Position numbers and translations under genes: made by a program
Assembly (NCBI GenBank): GCA_029204225.1
Contig: CM055094.1
Coordinates: 22,134,657-22,198,656 of the forward strand
Direction of reading: 5' to 3'
DNA: 64,000 bases
Source: Diphasiastrum complanatum
Taxonomy: Eukaryota > Streptophyta > Lycopodiopsida > Lycopodiales > Lycopodiaceae
Shown: positions 26,070 through 37,290 of the stretch, one piece after another
Position numbering within the stretch: position 1 is the first letter of the stretch
How the letters are laid out: every line of letters begins with the position of its first letter
Notes under the pieces: model-generated
The model's database searches: none
What the model was told of the DNA's origin: nothing
Seen by the model: only the letters and a program-made list of their open reading frames with translations

Positions 26070-26251
26070 CACTTTTCGGGATTCAACGAAATTCCAAACC
26101 TTTGACAGCGAATGAACACTTGTTCAAGGGCATCGAAATGCTTATTCTCAGATGAATGTACAAGATCATCAAGATAAATCTCTAGATGCTTGTGTAACAG
26201 ATCCTTGAAAGCTCGTTGCACACTCTTTGGAATGTCGATGGGGCATTGCAT
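26070..26251 (-). pseudogene. Gypsy reverse transcriptase fragment
   Basis: The minus strand reads SVQRAFKDLLHKHLEIYLDD followed by LEQVFIRCQRFGISLNPEKC. This is the Gypsy RT catalytic block (YLDD) and the region after it. The frame is short and has no flanking RNase H or integrase. It opens the foreign segment that splits the second Copia copy. Confidence 0.85.
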
Positions 26252-28942
26252 AGATCAAATGGCATAACAATATATGCAAACGTGCCAAACTCTGTAACAA
26301 ACGCCATTTATATCGTGTGCTAGATATTTAAAGTATGAACAATGGCAAGGAGTTCAAATTCACAAGTGGTACCTCTTATGGGATGTCAGATAATGCGTTG
26401 CGCTCTGTCATGGATTCCTATGTTAAGCTAGATAGAGTCAATCTCTCGACCGCAGGCTACTGCTGCTAACAGAGATCTATCCTCTTCCAAGTCTTTAGAC
26501 ATACACTGCCTATCTAATATTGTTTTTCATACATTGATTGAAGTGAGCCTATGTGCGAAAAACATAATAACAGCTGAATGTGTAATGATAGTGAACAAGC
26601 ATAAAGCATTCAAGATTATACACAAGGGGGAAGATGTGTATGCCAAAAAAACATTTACAACTCACTTAATAAAGTATGAGAAAGTGGATATAGATAGAAC
26701 TGGGTCAAATCTAGGTACAGGAGACCAGGCGGGTTGCTTTTCCGTATGTTTTGGTTTTTAGAGTTTTTTTCATTTTTTTGGTGGCTTTTGTTCAAATTTT
26801 GAAAATCGGATGAGAAGTAACCTTCGCCCTTCAAACTGTAGCTTCACTGCATCATGACAGTACTCTCTGCAAGTCGGCGAAGGTTGGTTTTAAGGGAACA
26901 AAAATTTATCAATGTTTGATGAAGATTTTGTCCCTTTTGTCACCAAAATAGCGGAAATGAATGATTTTTATTGATTTCTCTGATTTCTTTAGTGAAGGAT
27001 TATAAAACGGCCCCCAAATAGACTGCCAATCTAGAGAAATGCTAACGGAAGTCGGTCTATGCCACAATTACAGCTCAAGCTCCATTGGATATGGAGTCGA
27101 AAATACAGCGTTCATGATCACAGGCACTTTCAGTGGCAATCGACAAGGCAAATTCCTAACGGTCTACTGACAATAACGAGCCAGTGACACCGATAAAATA
27201 GCAGCAAGAGGGGAATAAGTTCAGTGTTTCCCTTAGTGTAGCATTGGCTTTAGAAATGTCAGGCTAGCTTGTCAGCCCTCACTAACAATCTACGGCAACC
27301 TATCAAACTAGCTCCTCTCCTCAATCGGGTTACGAAGTCAATGTGAGAAAATACACTCCTTTATCCCACTATTTAGAGTTTAGGGTTTGTCACAAATGTC
27401 AATCTACATTTCTAGTTCATAGGTTCTACATTAGGACTTGTGACACAAAGAGATTATGGAATATGGACAGCTGCAGAGCATTGAATCTATTTCCCATCAA
27501 GTAATTTGCTCCCAATATTGGCCACAAATCTCACTCAATGATTTATCCTTAGAACATTGATTTCACAGGTCTTAAGGCCTTTCTAATCAACGATTTCAGG
27601 GTATGAAATGTTATCAAAACCATTGGAGACAAGGTTTGAAATGGGCCGCTCACATGCTTCTTTTGTCATCAGGGTCCCGCAGATAAAAAGAATGGGACAC
27701 AAGTAGGGATAGATTGGTGGGTCCTCAGGCTGCAGGTTAATCTGTGAAGTGGCCGTAGGTGGGACGCAAATAGCAGGAAGGAGAGAGGGCGTGGCCAGGC
27801 AGCGAGGGTCTGCTACAGCTACAGGTTAGGAAGGGCCGCAGACAGGGCAGATGGGCGAACCCGCAGGCAGATAGAGGGCGTAGGACAGGAGCCCTAGGCA
27901 GGGAATGAAGAAGATGAACGCTGATCAGGTAAGGGAAATAATGGGCACACAAGCAGGGCAAGCGCAACACAGATCTAAAGTAGTTTGCATTTGGCAATAC
28001 TTTCTAACCATTGCAACAGAATGTTGCAAAACAGATCCTCAAGATAGGCAAGAGAAACACCTATCTCTTAGAAGGAAAGTGATTCTTCAATGATTTAGAC
28101 CAGATTTCCTAAATATCCACATGGTTATTCATACACTCAGGTTTAAATGGTAATGAGTGACTGAAAACTCAGATTTGCAGGAGTTCAGACCTCTCACAGA
28201 GATGGAAGGCTCAAGGCTCACACTTTCAAGCATTCTTCAAGCAGATTTGAAAGCGCATGTGGCTCACTATGTATAGATTCACAGATTTGATTGGCTAATG
28301 AAATACAAACCACTGATTAACCAGGATACAGAATGGGTTTAGATCCAATAACCTACTGACAAATGGAACAATATGGGAGATGTATGAGAAACCAACAATT
28401 ACCAGGTTACAGAATGGCTTATGATTCACTTCACACACAAAACAACAATATTACTAGCAAGCTTCAGTAGTTTAAAAAAACTCTATCACAACAGTAAACA
28501 AGACACAAATAATTCTTAGATTTCTGAGACTAAAAAAAAACACAATCAATTACAATTAGAATCTCAAGAAAATGATTCAAACAATTGTAAGGCAGAGAGA
28601 GAGCAATCTTTCAAGCCTCAGATCCTTGTAAATGAGGCAGCAAAACTTCTCACAATTCCAAAACCTACAACCACCGGGTTAGAGGCAGCAAAGACAAATA
28701 ACACCAAATCTGATTTCACAAATGAAATGGTGAAAACACAATGCTAAAGAGTAAGAAGCAAATCAATAACAATGAAAATGAACAGAGTTTAAAGTGGAAG
28801 GCACCCAACAATGATCTGCCTCTTCTCCTTTCCTCCTCCTTGTCTTTGTGGGATTGAGCACAAATTGGAAGTGGAGGAGATGGGAGGCACCAAGCAAAAC
28901 AACTTCTACTCCTTCCCTTTTTCCCCAAGCTTCTCCACACTA

Positions 28943-28943
<1 letters not shown>
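26252..28943. other. Foreign segment inside Copia copy 2, no gene identified
   Basis: No recognisable protein. Short frames at 26534-26761 and 27905-28093 have no identifiable content. It contains the inverted repeat at 26819-26885 and a G-rich stretch around 27700-27905 with repeated gcaggcag and agggcg phrases. Confidence 0.4.
26819..26885. repeat. Inverted repeat, 10-bp arms
   Basis: AACCTTCGCC at 26819-26828 is the exact reverse complement of GGCGAAGGTT at 26876-26885, with a 47-bp loop. The same words (aaccttcgcc) occur near the end of the Gypsy pol at 24014-24070, so this may be a decayed Gypsy end. Confidence 0.7.

Positions 28944-29008
<65 letters not shown>
28944..29008. repeat. (CT)n microsatellite
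   Basis: An uninterrupted CT run of about 32 units. The Ser-Leu reading frame across it is spurious. Confidence 0.97.
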
Positions 29009-29012
<4 letters not shown>

Positions 29013-29503
29013 GAACAATGAACAATGGATCTTGTTACGTAGAGGCTGGCTCTCTGTAATGCTACGGAGGGCTGGGATCCAAAAAGGTGCACCTCTTCAT
29101 GAATGGGCACCAATAGGGGCTTTTAGTAGTTGGGCCCAAACTTAAGGGCTGAGTCCTTAAACTGCTTTTACACCACTAAAGTGGCCTATGGTGAATAAAG
29201 TTGTAATTTAACTGGTTTTTAAGATGAATTGGCACCTCCCAGCCCCGAAAAACCCGAGAACTAGGGGCATAGGCCTCTTAAATAAATTTAAGTCCAGTGT
29301 AAATCAATAAATAGATAGAGTTTCAATAAAAGTGCAACCGGCCATAATGGGCCATTTATGCGTCAATTTTAAGCAGTTTCGCATCGGCGTAATAGCGCGT
29401 GGCGATGATTTTTCATCAAAAATAACTTGAAAAGGGGTCTTTTTCCCGGCAAATATTTAGATGTGATTTGTATGGCTTCCCCTACTCAACAATCAAAACA
29501 ACG
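29009..29503. other. Non-coding end of the foreign segment
   Basis: No gene seen. The stretch ends near 29503, where sequence homologous to the Copia leader of copy 1 (gatagaacaattattttcttg) begins. Confidence 0.4.
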
Positions 29504-30110
29504 TTCAAGCATTCGATAGAACAATTATTTTCTTGTTCTATAAATTAAATTGGATTTTCATTTTTAAGTCACTGATAGTTATCACTATCACTTAAACTAA
29601 CTTCCACATGGACACCCAAGGGTAAGCCAGTCCCATTATGGACAAGCTTGATGGATTCAATTACTATTTGTGAAAATTTAAAATGAAAATTGTGCTAATG
29701 GCTTGTATGGTGTTGTTATTGGTGCAGAGGCAAGACTTGAAGCAGATGATGCTGCAATCTTCCGATGGACGCTGAAGGATGGCAAAGCTTTCGCACTTAT
29801 CATCCTCAAAATATCAAACACACAAATCGGCCATGTGTTTGAAGCTCAGAACACAAAAGAATTCTGGGACATCTTGAGCACCCTATATGAAGTGCATGAC
29901 GTAGCTTCCAAGCTACATCTCAAGAGAATATTCTTCTCCCTCAAGATGACAAGCGGTGATTCCCTAAATAATCACATCAACTAGTTCAAGAACCTGCTAC
30001 AACAAATGGCCACTGTCGGATCTGTCATAGATGATCAAGACGCAATAATGATACTGCTTTCAAACTTGCCAATATTGTACGATAACAGGGTGATGATGAT
30101 CACCACATCC
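29504..30110 (+). pseudogene. Copia leader and gag, copy 2 (split)
   Basis: Homologous to 19345-19860 of copy 1: the leader tagaacaattattttcttg, then a gag start at 29609 (stop at codon 6), then a readable frame 29703-29984 with RWTLKDGKAFALIIL, QIGHVFEAQNTKEFWDILST and LHLKRIFFSLKM. It continues after a TAG to LSNLPILYDNRVMM near 30090. The 5' LTR and primer-binding site at 25048-26026 end in leader sequence near 26067 that joins smoothly in alignment to 29504. The two are best read as one element split by the 26068-29503 insertion. Confidence 0.8.
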
Positions 30111-30371
30111 AATTGAAAATTGGTAGAGTTTCCACCTTCTTGATTGAACATCAAAAATGAATTACACAGCATCCCTATTTATAGTGAATTCTAGGGCCCT
30201 TGGCTTCAAAGCCTATTAGCCAATTCCTACCTCCCTCATTATTTTTAAATTTGAATTTGAATTTGAATTTGAGAAGGAACCCACTTTTATTCACTAACTT
30301 GACTATTAGACCCTGCGACATTTTATTCCAACAAATTGGCCTAAAGTCCTTTTATTAACTTCTAATTAATC

Positions 30372-30725
30372 TTGGCGCCCTTGGCACCTCATTGGGATCA
30401 CTTATTACCTCCCATTCTGTTGGATATTTATAAACCCTTGGTCACTGAGATGGATCACCTCAACATGGCCCAGTTTTATTACCGTGCGGCCATGACAAGT
30501 GCCCTACATGTTGACATGATGGAAATCTGGCAAACGCATGGCTTCCTCCAGAATATGCTCCACTATTATGGGCCGCGACCCATTTTGAACAAGCTACGGT
30601 GGCAAATGTTGGAGCACGTTGGCAAAGAACTGCATGCCATCAGAGTCACCCTCAATAAGGAGACCTACGACGACACAGCCCTACAAAGAGCAGTAGCCAT
30701 TGGTGTGGGACCGCCAATCCAATAA
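30372..30725 (+). CDS. Unidentified ORF before a putative LTR
   Basis: A 117-residue open frame (VTEMDHLNMAQFYYRAAMTS, HALHVDMMEIWQTHG-like region, LRWQMLEHVGKELHAIR). It stops 11 bp before a purine-rich tract (agagggga) and the start of a putative LTR at 30737. Its position suggests the last coding piece of an LTR element. No domain recognised. Confidence 0.35.
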   Translation: MAPLAPHWDHLLPPILLDIYKPLVTEMDHLNMAQFYYRAAMTSALHVDMMEIWQTHGFLQNMLHYYGPRPILNKLRWQMLEHVGKELHAIRVTLNKETYDDTALQRAVAIGVGPPIQ

Positions 30726-30736
30726 AGAGGGGATAA

Positions 30737-31400
30737 TGTTGTCCCTTATGTTAGCCCAACATTTGAATTTACTGTGGCATGTGTTTTGTAAGCCCACAAG
30801 TAAATTCAGATTAGGAAATCTTTATGCTTAGACCTTTTTCTATTCAAGTTTAACTATTACAAACAATCATTTGGGGTGGTTAAACTTAGAAAGTCTAAGT
30901 TTAAGATTTAATTCCTAAGTTAAATTAATTCTTAAGTTCAAGTTAAGTTTAATTCTAAGTTAGTGTAAGTGCACAAGTTAATTAGCTTTAAGTTTGGACT
31001 TAGTCCCATAAGAATGTTTAAGCTTAGGCCCACCACTCTTTCCATATATAGGAGTGGATTTGGGACTCCAACAACACTTGTATAAGCTATTGGATTAATA
31101 GAAACACTTTTGTGTAATCTTGTTTTGCCTACTTGTGTTCCCACTTGTGGATAGAATACTTGGTCGTAGGTACTCGAGCCCCACTAAGCTTTCCTCATTT
31201 GGTTAATTTATGTGAACGTTGTAATGGGATTATCTTTCATTTACTTTGCTTCCATTCCCTTGTGGAGTTAGTTTTAGATTAGCTCAGTATTGTTATTTAC
31301 ATTACACTAGGTGGGAGACTGCCATAGTGTAACTTAAGCATTCCTCCATTCTTAGTTCTCTTCTAGTTGGGAGACCGCCATAGAAGAACCCATAAACAAA
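30737..31400 (+). repeat. Putative LTR
   Basis: It begins TGTTGTCCCTT after the purine-rich tract agagggga. A TATA box (tatata, 31044-31049) is followed about 30 bp on by a plausible transcript start and by att-rich sequence. The internal phrase gtgggagactgccatag recurs at 31310 and 31370. The far end near 31400 is approximate and no partner LTR was found. Confidence 0.4.
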
Positions 31401-31435
31401 CAATAGGAAACTATGATTTGAGTGGATTGAACATA

Positions 31436-32107
31436 GAAAGAAGCTAAAAGTACAACAATGATTAAAGATCCAAAGAAGTCAAAAAGACAAGGCAAGGCTC
31501 CACAAAGGTTTGATGAGATGACAGCCATATGCAAGGGAGAGAAATAGTGGAACCTAAGACATGCGGTAGAGGCACAATTTAGGGCAATGATCAAGGAAGT
31601 GATTTTGATTAAGAAAACCGAAGCTTGGGACTTGGTCGATGACCTACCACAGGAAGAAAGGTAGTCGGATGAAAATGGGTGTTAAGGTGAAATATCAAGT
31701 AGATAGGAGTATTGAGAGGTACGAGCCCAGACTAGTTTGCAAAGAGATACAGCCAGGTCAAAAGGATTGATTATGTCGAAACGTTTTCCCCTGTTGTCAA
31801 GATAAGCTCACTCAGATTTCTGATTGCTTGGGGGAAACATGGAAATTGAGCAGATGGATGTGAAGACCACGTTTCTAAATGGTGACATAGAAGAAGAGCT
31901 ACTCATGAAACAACCACCTGGCTTTGAGGATGGATCCAGCATTGTACGTGCATTAAAAAGATCTCTATATGGTCTAAACAATTTTTAGGATGTGGTATTT
32001 TTTTATGGAGAATGGATTCAGGAGATGCTATGTTGATACTAAAAAATATGTAAAAAATGTAAATGGGTTATTTCTTGTTGTTGCATTGTATGTGGATGAT
32101 TCCTTGT
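31436..32107 (+). pseudogene. Copia reverse transcriptase fragment
   Basis: Readable in shifting frames: KTEAWDLVDDLPQE, then KYQVDRSIERYEPRLVCKE, DYVETFSPVVKISSLRFLIA, QMDVKTTFLNGDIEEELLMK, KRSLYGLN, and the catalytic LFLVVALYVDDS (YVDD) at about 32070-32107, where it stops. It is plus-strand Copia RT without flanking integrase or RNase H. It has at least four frame breaks or stops. Confidence 0.88.
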
Positions 32108-33038
32108 AAAGACCACCAAAAAGATTACTAAGATGAGGATAAGAAGATCACAAATAGAGACTAGTGGGAGCCAAAAACTACCCATCCAACTAGAGATGTA
32201 AGCAACACCTCACCCCCGAGCCATGAGCAAGTGAATACTTGAAGAGAGGAGAGAAATTGACAACCTAGAGTCGAAAGCTTAGAATGGAGAAAGGAGAGTC
32301 CTTATACCCATATATATAAGGGTAAGAATAGAGGCCATCTACAACCATAGGGGTTGACAAATGAAGCTATCTACACATTTGGATAATAATGGAGAAGGGG
32401 ACTTGGAAGCAAAAAACCTAGGAGGAGGGCAAACTACTTGGTCTAAAACAAAACTAGACCATGATTAAACATTTAAGGCCTCCACCCACCAAGTACATGC
32501 GATTTAATGGGGAAGCAAATGGACCTCCAATTGTGCATCTGAATCCCTTCTAAGCTGGCGGTGACCCTCCACTTAAACTTGAGGATGTTGCAAGTCTGAG
32601 CTTGTTGGAGCTCGTTGACCCTCTGCTAGATAGCCGAATCTACAGCTGGACTTCTGAGCTCACTGAACCTGAGTTGGCTAAATGAACTTGGTGTCGAAGC
32701 TCGTTGACCGTTTGCTAGATAGCCGAACCTACAGTTGGACGTCTGAAGATCTTCTGAGCTCGCTGAACCTGAGTTGGCTCAATGTACTTACTAATGAGCC
32801 ATAAGTTGGGTGCTATATTATTCCATGGATATCATGTTTGCATTGTTTATGACGTTTTCAAGATTTTGAAGCTAAAGTCAATCTTTTCACATTCCATGCA
32901 TAGTTTCTAGAAACTCTTAACATCGTACGGTGCATTAAAAGTTTTCAAACGATTGGGTCACTAAACCCAGTCTCTTTGAAACACAAGAGCGAACTGTGAA
33001 AGATTTCAACAAAGAAGTGAAGTACTTTTTGTGAAAGG
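32108..33038. other. Non-coding stretch with a 90-bp tandem repeat
   Basis: No gene. Two tandem copies, 90 bp apart, begin agctcgttgacc at 32609 and 32699 and share gctagatagccga and gctgaacctgagttggct. At 32995-33008 a 14-bp word (tgtgaaagatttca) matches the inner end of the LTR at 33803, possibly a remnant of the missing partner LTR. Confidence 0.5.
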
Positions 33039-33720
33039 TCATGTGTGAATCAATCCACTATCAATCCACCAAGGATCTAGATCTCCATCATTAGCAAGCA
33101 TAGATGAAGACATCACAAAAGCATCATCATTTGCATCTTGAACATCCAAACCATCCTCATCAAGAGTAATATTACCTTGCTTGTCTCCTTGATCTCTCTT
33201 TTTCTTGTAGCACTCACTTGCAAAGTGTTCTTTGATGCCACAATAGAAGCACTTGAGCTTTGATCTATCCTTCTTTTTGCCACTTGAAGAAGCATCCACT
33301 TGATCTTGCTCATTAGACCACTTACTTTTGGTTTTGCCCTTGAATTTGTCCTTTGTGAACATAGCATCCTCTTGAAGTGTCGATGTAGATCCACCTCTTG
33401 TTGGAAGCATATTCCTCATTGATTAGGATCTCTTGAAGATCTATCAAACTTGGCAAAGTATTTTGAATAGCAATACTTTGAACAATGATAGCATGAGCAT
33501 CCAACAAGCCATTAAGAATTACTTGAATAAGCTCTCCTTCCTTAATGATTTCATCAATGCAAGCCAATTCATCATTCAATGCTTTCATTCTCAAAACAAA
33601 AGTACTTGGACTTTCTTCATTCTTTTGCAAACAAGAAAAGATTTGCCTAGAAGTAGACTTGGATTCATAAAGCTTCTTCAATGAATTCCAAGCTTCCAAA
33701 GATGATGTGCTCTTACCAAC
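33039..33720 (-). pseudogene. Copia gag with zinc knuckle, truncated
   Basis: From 33699: EAWNSLKKLYESKSTSRQIF, then LRMKALNDELACIDEIIKEG and QSIAIQNTLPSLIDLQEILI. A frameshift near 33400 leads into the zinc knuckle CFYCGIKEHFASEC (33270-33230) and the start of protease, DPWWIDSG, at 33060. Sequence is lost immediately after. It is homologous to the gag at 13.6-14.2 kb. Protease, integrase and RT are absent. Confidence 0.88.
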
Positions 33721-33790
33721 TTCCTTGAGAAGCAGATCTTCACCAAATCATTGATAGATATGATTTCCTCCTTCATAACCTGAAACACAA

Positions 33791-33802
33791 GCTCTGATAC
33801 CA
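33791..33802 (-). promoter_or_regulatory. Primer-binding site
   Basis: The minus strand reads TGGTATCAGAGC, a perfect initiator Met tRNA site, directly inside the LTR. Confidence 0.92.
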
Positions 33803-34451
33803 TGTGAAAGATTTCAGATCATTATGATCCAATCTACTTGAATGATCTTTGGTTAGAAAGAGAAATATACTACCAATCTCACCAATGTATAAAAATCAGC
33901 ATCTACACACACAATGAGATGCAAACACTAATAGAACTTGATCAAACTTGAATGAAATGATAAAAAACTGTTGCTTTCCGTACAAAACCAGCAAGCTATT
34001 ATATTTCACACGTGTGGATCCGAAAATAGCAATAAATGACCATCTCACACATAGAATTGCAAGCAATCACCAAGATAGTGCACCAATGGATAGTAGAACC
34101 CAAGAGAACCATGTATAAGCATGAAATGAGATAGAGAAGAGAGAAAATTGCTCTCTCCATGAGTTACATCCTTTTATAACATGTCCAAACCCTATTTGGC
34201 CACTTGGCTTTCCCTCCAAAATGCAAGCCCTACTATTTTTGGGTCTAGAATCAATGTACCCAACTATTCAAATTTGAATCTACTCAAACTCGCATTCTAA
34301 ATTTCCCACACTTTCAAAAAGTATTTATTCAAATGACATTTAGACAAATGAACTTTCAAAAGTCAATCTTTAAGCCTAAAACAAGTTTTGGCCTCAATAT
34401 GCCAAATATGAAATTATAGCAAATACGATGAAACTAGTTGAACCTTTCACA
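33803..34451 (-). repeat. 5' LTR of minus-strand Copia element (649 bp)
   Basis: The termini form a perfect 8-bp inverted repeat: on the minus strand it starts TGTGAAAG and ends CTTTCACA. The inner end abuts the primer-binding site, and gag follows. No partner LTR is preserved. Confidence 0.88.
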
Positions 34452-35460
34452 CGAGTCATCCACCAAATGTGGTTGAAATACACCACCTTGGTTAAGAGTC
34501 GCACTAGTCACACCCGTCGTCGAAAATGTCTAGCAAAATACCTAGGTCCGTCGGTCAGCAAAATACCAGCGCTCCACCAATCAGAGCGACGTGTATAACT
34601 TACACCCCACAAGCACTTCCATGGGTATGGATATGTTACGAGCAATTTTTCGCGCACTTCACGTAGGGTTGCTTGAAAGGATAGCCTTACCCATTGAGAA
34701 TCACATGATTGCTTAAGCACAAATGCTTATGCACTAGAGCTTGTGCTTCATTGGGAGGCATGATCTTACCTTTCAAGGATCACCCCTTACCATTTAAAGA
34801 CATTATCCGATAAGGCCAAGACATGCCCTTAGGAATTGTAGGACAAAGAGCAGTACTCTAAATTCTAGGGACAACTCTTCGAACTAAGGACAACACTGCT
34901 TAATCGTTAGATGATGTACATGTCTTAAAACCACATCAAACTTGGAACTTAGCCATCAAGGGCCATCAAGGAGCCAACTTGCATGAGGAAATCATGATCT
35001 AGCAATCAGATAATTGGGATTGAAAACATGAACCTTGAAAGGTCGTGGATCATTGAACCATAAGACTAGCACCCCTCCTTGCGTCGTACCTCTAAGGGTG
35101 TGGAAAACTCTCATCGACTAGGGATCACGGGGTAATAGAGAAGGCCCTCGGGATTGGATGTGGTGGTACCTCTGTTACTCACATAGGGCAACCACCATAA
35201 AAAGTGGTGCCCCTTGACCCTTTTAGGACTTTCTGGCGAGACCAATCCCCCATCCGAAAGACGTCTACTAACATTGGTGCATCTATTAGGAGCCAAAATC
35301 TTTTCAGGGAATGTTGCCCGCTAGACGCCTACTGCCGAGGGATTTTTCCCTATAAAATCCAAGATATATGACATAAAAAATCCTGCATAATTTTTGCCAT
35401 GCCGGTTTTTGGGAAAAGATGCCGGTTCCATTCTTGAACTATGCCGGCTTTTCTGAACAC
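34452..35460. other. Non-coding stretch
   Basis: No gene or element recognised. Short minus-strand frames at 34508-34720 and 35111-35296 have no identifiable content. Confidence 0.35.
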
Positions 35461-35640
35461 TGGGGTGGGGAGGGGTGGGTGGGGGGGCGTGAGGAGAGAG
35501 AGGGAGAGAACGAGGGAAGGGGAGTAAGAGGGGGGCGCGTGGGAGTGAGAGAAGATAGAATGTGAGGAGGTGGGGGGTACGACTAGGGAAAAGAGTGGGG
35601 GCCGTGTGAGAGCAGCAGGCAGGCATCTGGGAAGAGACAG
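35461..35640 (+). other. G-rich tract with quadruplex-forming potential
   Basis: The plus strand at 35461-35487 has five runs of three or more G separated by single T or A bases, a textbook G-quadruplex pattern. G/A-rich sequence continues to about 35640 (ggaagggg, gagggggg, ggtggggggt). The overlapping minus-strand Pro/Ser-rich frames look like composition artefacts. Confidence 0.7.
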
Positions 35641-36586
35641 AGGGGTCCTTAGGTTTAGGGTAGTATTTTTTTTTAAATAGGTCCAAAAGTTAGGGTTATA
35701 AAATTTTGGCAAGGTGTCTTTTTAGGTTTTTGACACTTTTTTCTCTTTCTAATCTAATTGCGAGGGTAGGGTAGGGTTAGGGTTGTGCGAAGGTAGGGTT
35801 AGGTCAGTTCCTTTTTTTTTAATGCACCTACAAAACTTCAAAATGAAGAAACTGAAATTCTTTTACAAAGAAACAAAACTTCACAAATGAGAAGTTGAAG
35901 TGCTTCTCTCTCACTTGAAAAATCCAAAAGAAAATTTTCAGAATTCTGGCTAGTCTAACCCATCTCCACTAATTTGATCATAACTTCCTCAATATTGATC
36001 CAAATCACACAAACTCAGTATCTTTGAAAAGCTAACAACAAGATCTATCATCATAAAAGATCAGATCAATGATTGAATGTGATTTGTTAGGTCAAATTAA
36101 CAACAGAACAGGGCTGAAAGTTTTGAAAGAAGAAAATTAGCAAAACTAGAGCTAGAAAACAAGATTTGTCATAACTTTTTGGATACTAATCCAAATGACC
36201 TGCCATGTGGATCGGATCAAAGCCAAGAAAATGCTATAAAATGTTATGTAAAGAAACTTGAGATTAAAACTAAAACCAAATCTGAAAAATGAAAACAAAG
36301 TGAAATGAAAATTCTAGTCACCTATTTTGACAGCTTTGGGGAAAAGTGCAATAGCTTTTGCATCTCTTATCAAAATGCCTTGCAAATTGGTGCAAATGAA
36401 AGCTAAGACAAAGCTCTACAAAGGTAGAATAAAATTGAAATAAAAAATGAAATTAAATGCTAAAAATTCATCTGAACAGACATGAAAAATTCAAAGTTAT
36501 AAATTATCAAAAAGATAGCTACAAATGCAATAAACTTATCAAATCTAATGAAATTCACATAGAATCATCATGAATTTAGGATCTAT
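35641..36586. other. AT-rich stretch, probably element leader
   Basis: A-rich sequence with repeated phrases (aaaatgaaa, caaatgaaagctaagac) and no gene. It lies on the internal side of the primer-binding site at 36587 and may be the decayed leader of a minus-strand element. Confidence 0.35.
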
Positions 36587-36598
36587 GCTCTGATACCA
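36587..36598 (-). promoter_or_regulatory. Primer-binding site of a lost element
   Basis: The minus strand reads TGGTATCAGAGC, a perfect match. The LTR would lie at 36600-37280, ending near gacatttct on the minus strand, but I could not define its outer end. No gag is readable downstream. Confidence 0.65.
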
Positions 36599-37290
36599 AG
36601 AAATGTCATGTGCCAAATCCCAAACTAATAGCAATAGCAATGAAGTAAAGCTAGAAGCAAGAAGATAAGAAGACACTCATGATAACATATCAATAGAAAG
36701 CTAGAAACGATGAGATCGCAATGGAATTGAAAGGAAGAGTACAATCAATGGAAATGGAGCATTGATTCCTTGTAAATGCAAGCCATAGTTTAAATGAGCC
36801 AAAAGATTCACAAAATGATGTCTCTTGCCTAGTTATAGAGAATGCTCTCACTTAACTAAACTTAACTATCTTGAGGGATAATTAGCCCTTTTTAAGTATT
36901 ATTTAGGCTACATTGGGCCCATATTGGCCTATTATCCTTATTAATTACTTTGGAGGGCCTATAGAGGGAACCACCTTGTTCTTAAGGCTAATAGCTCATT
37001 TTGGGCCTACAAAGCTTACATTGGATATTATCTTGCATGTATTAGCATGGATGTACTAACAGTACCCATACATGTGAGATACAATACCTTATTGTTATTC
37101 TATGGACAAAAACTTCATTTTATCATATATTTGATGTTTGATCAAGATCTTGTTGAGTTTGCATCTCTTTCATCAAGTAGATATTGATTTTCTACATTGC
37201 CAATGGTGCTCATTGTATTGTCTTTCATAACCAAAGATCAAGAGATGATTTTGGATCTTACTGATTTATAAAATCTTCACAGTTATCGAA

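Noticed and set aside
28716-29014. Open frames across the CT tract
   Set aside because: Microsatellite artefacts, no flanking coding signal.
35321-35712. Two overlapping Pro/Ser-rich minus-strand frames of about 120 residues
   Set aside because: Both are explained by the G-rich tract on the plus strand; neither has a domain.
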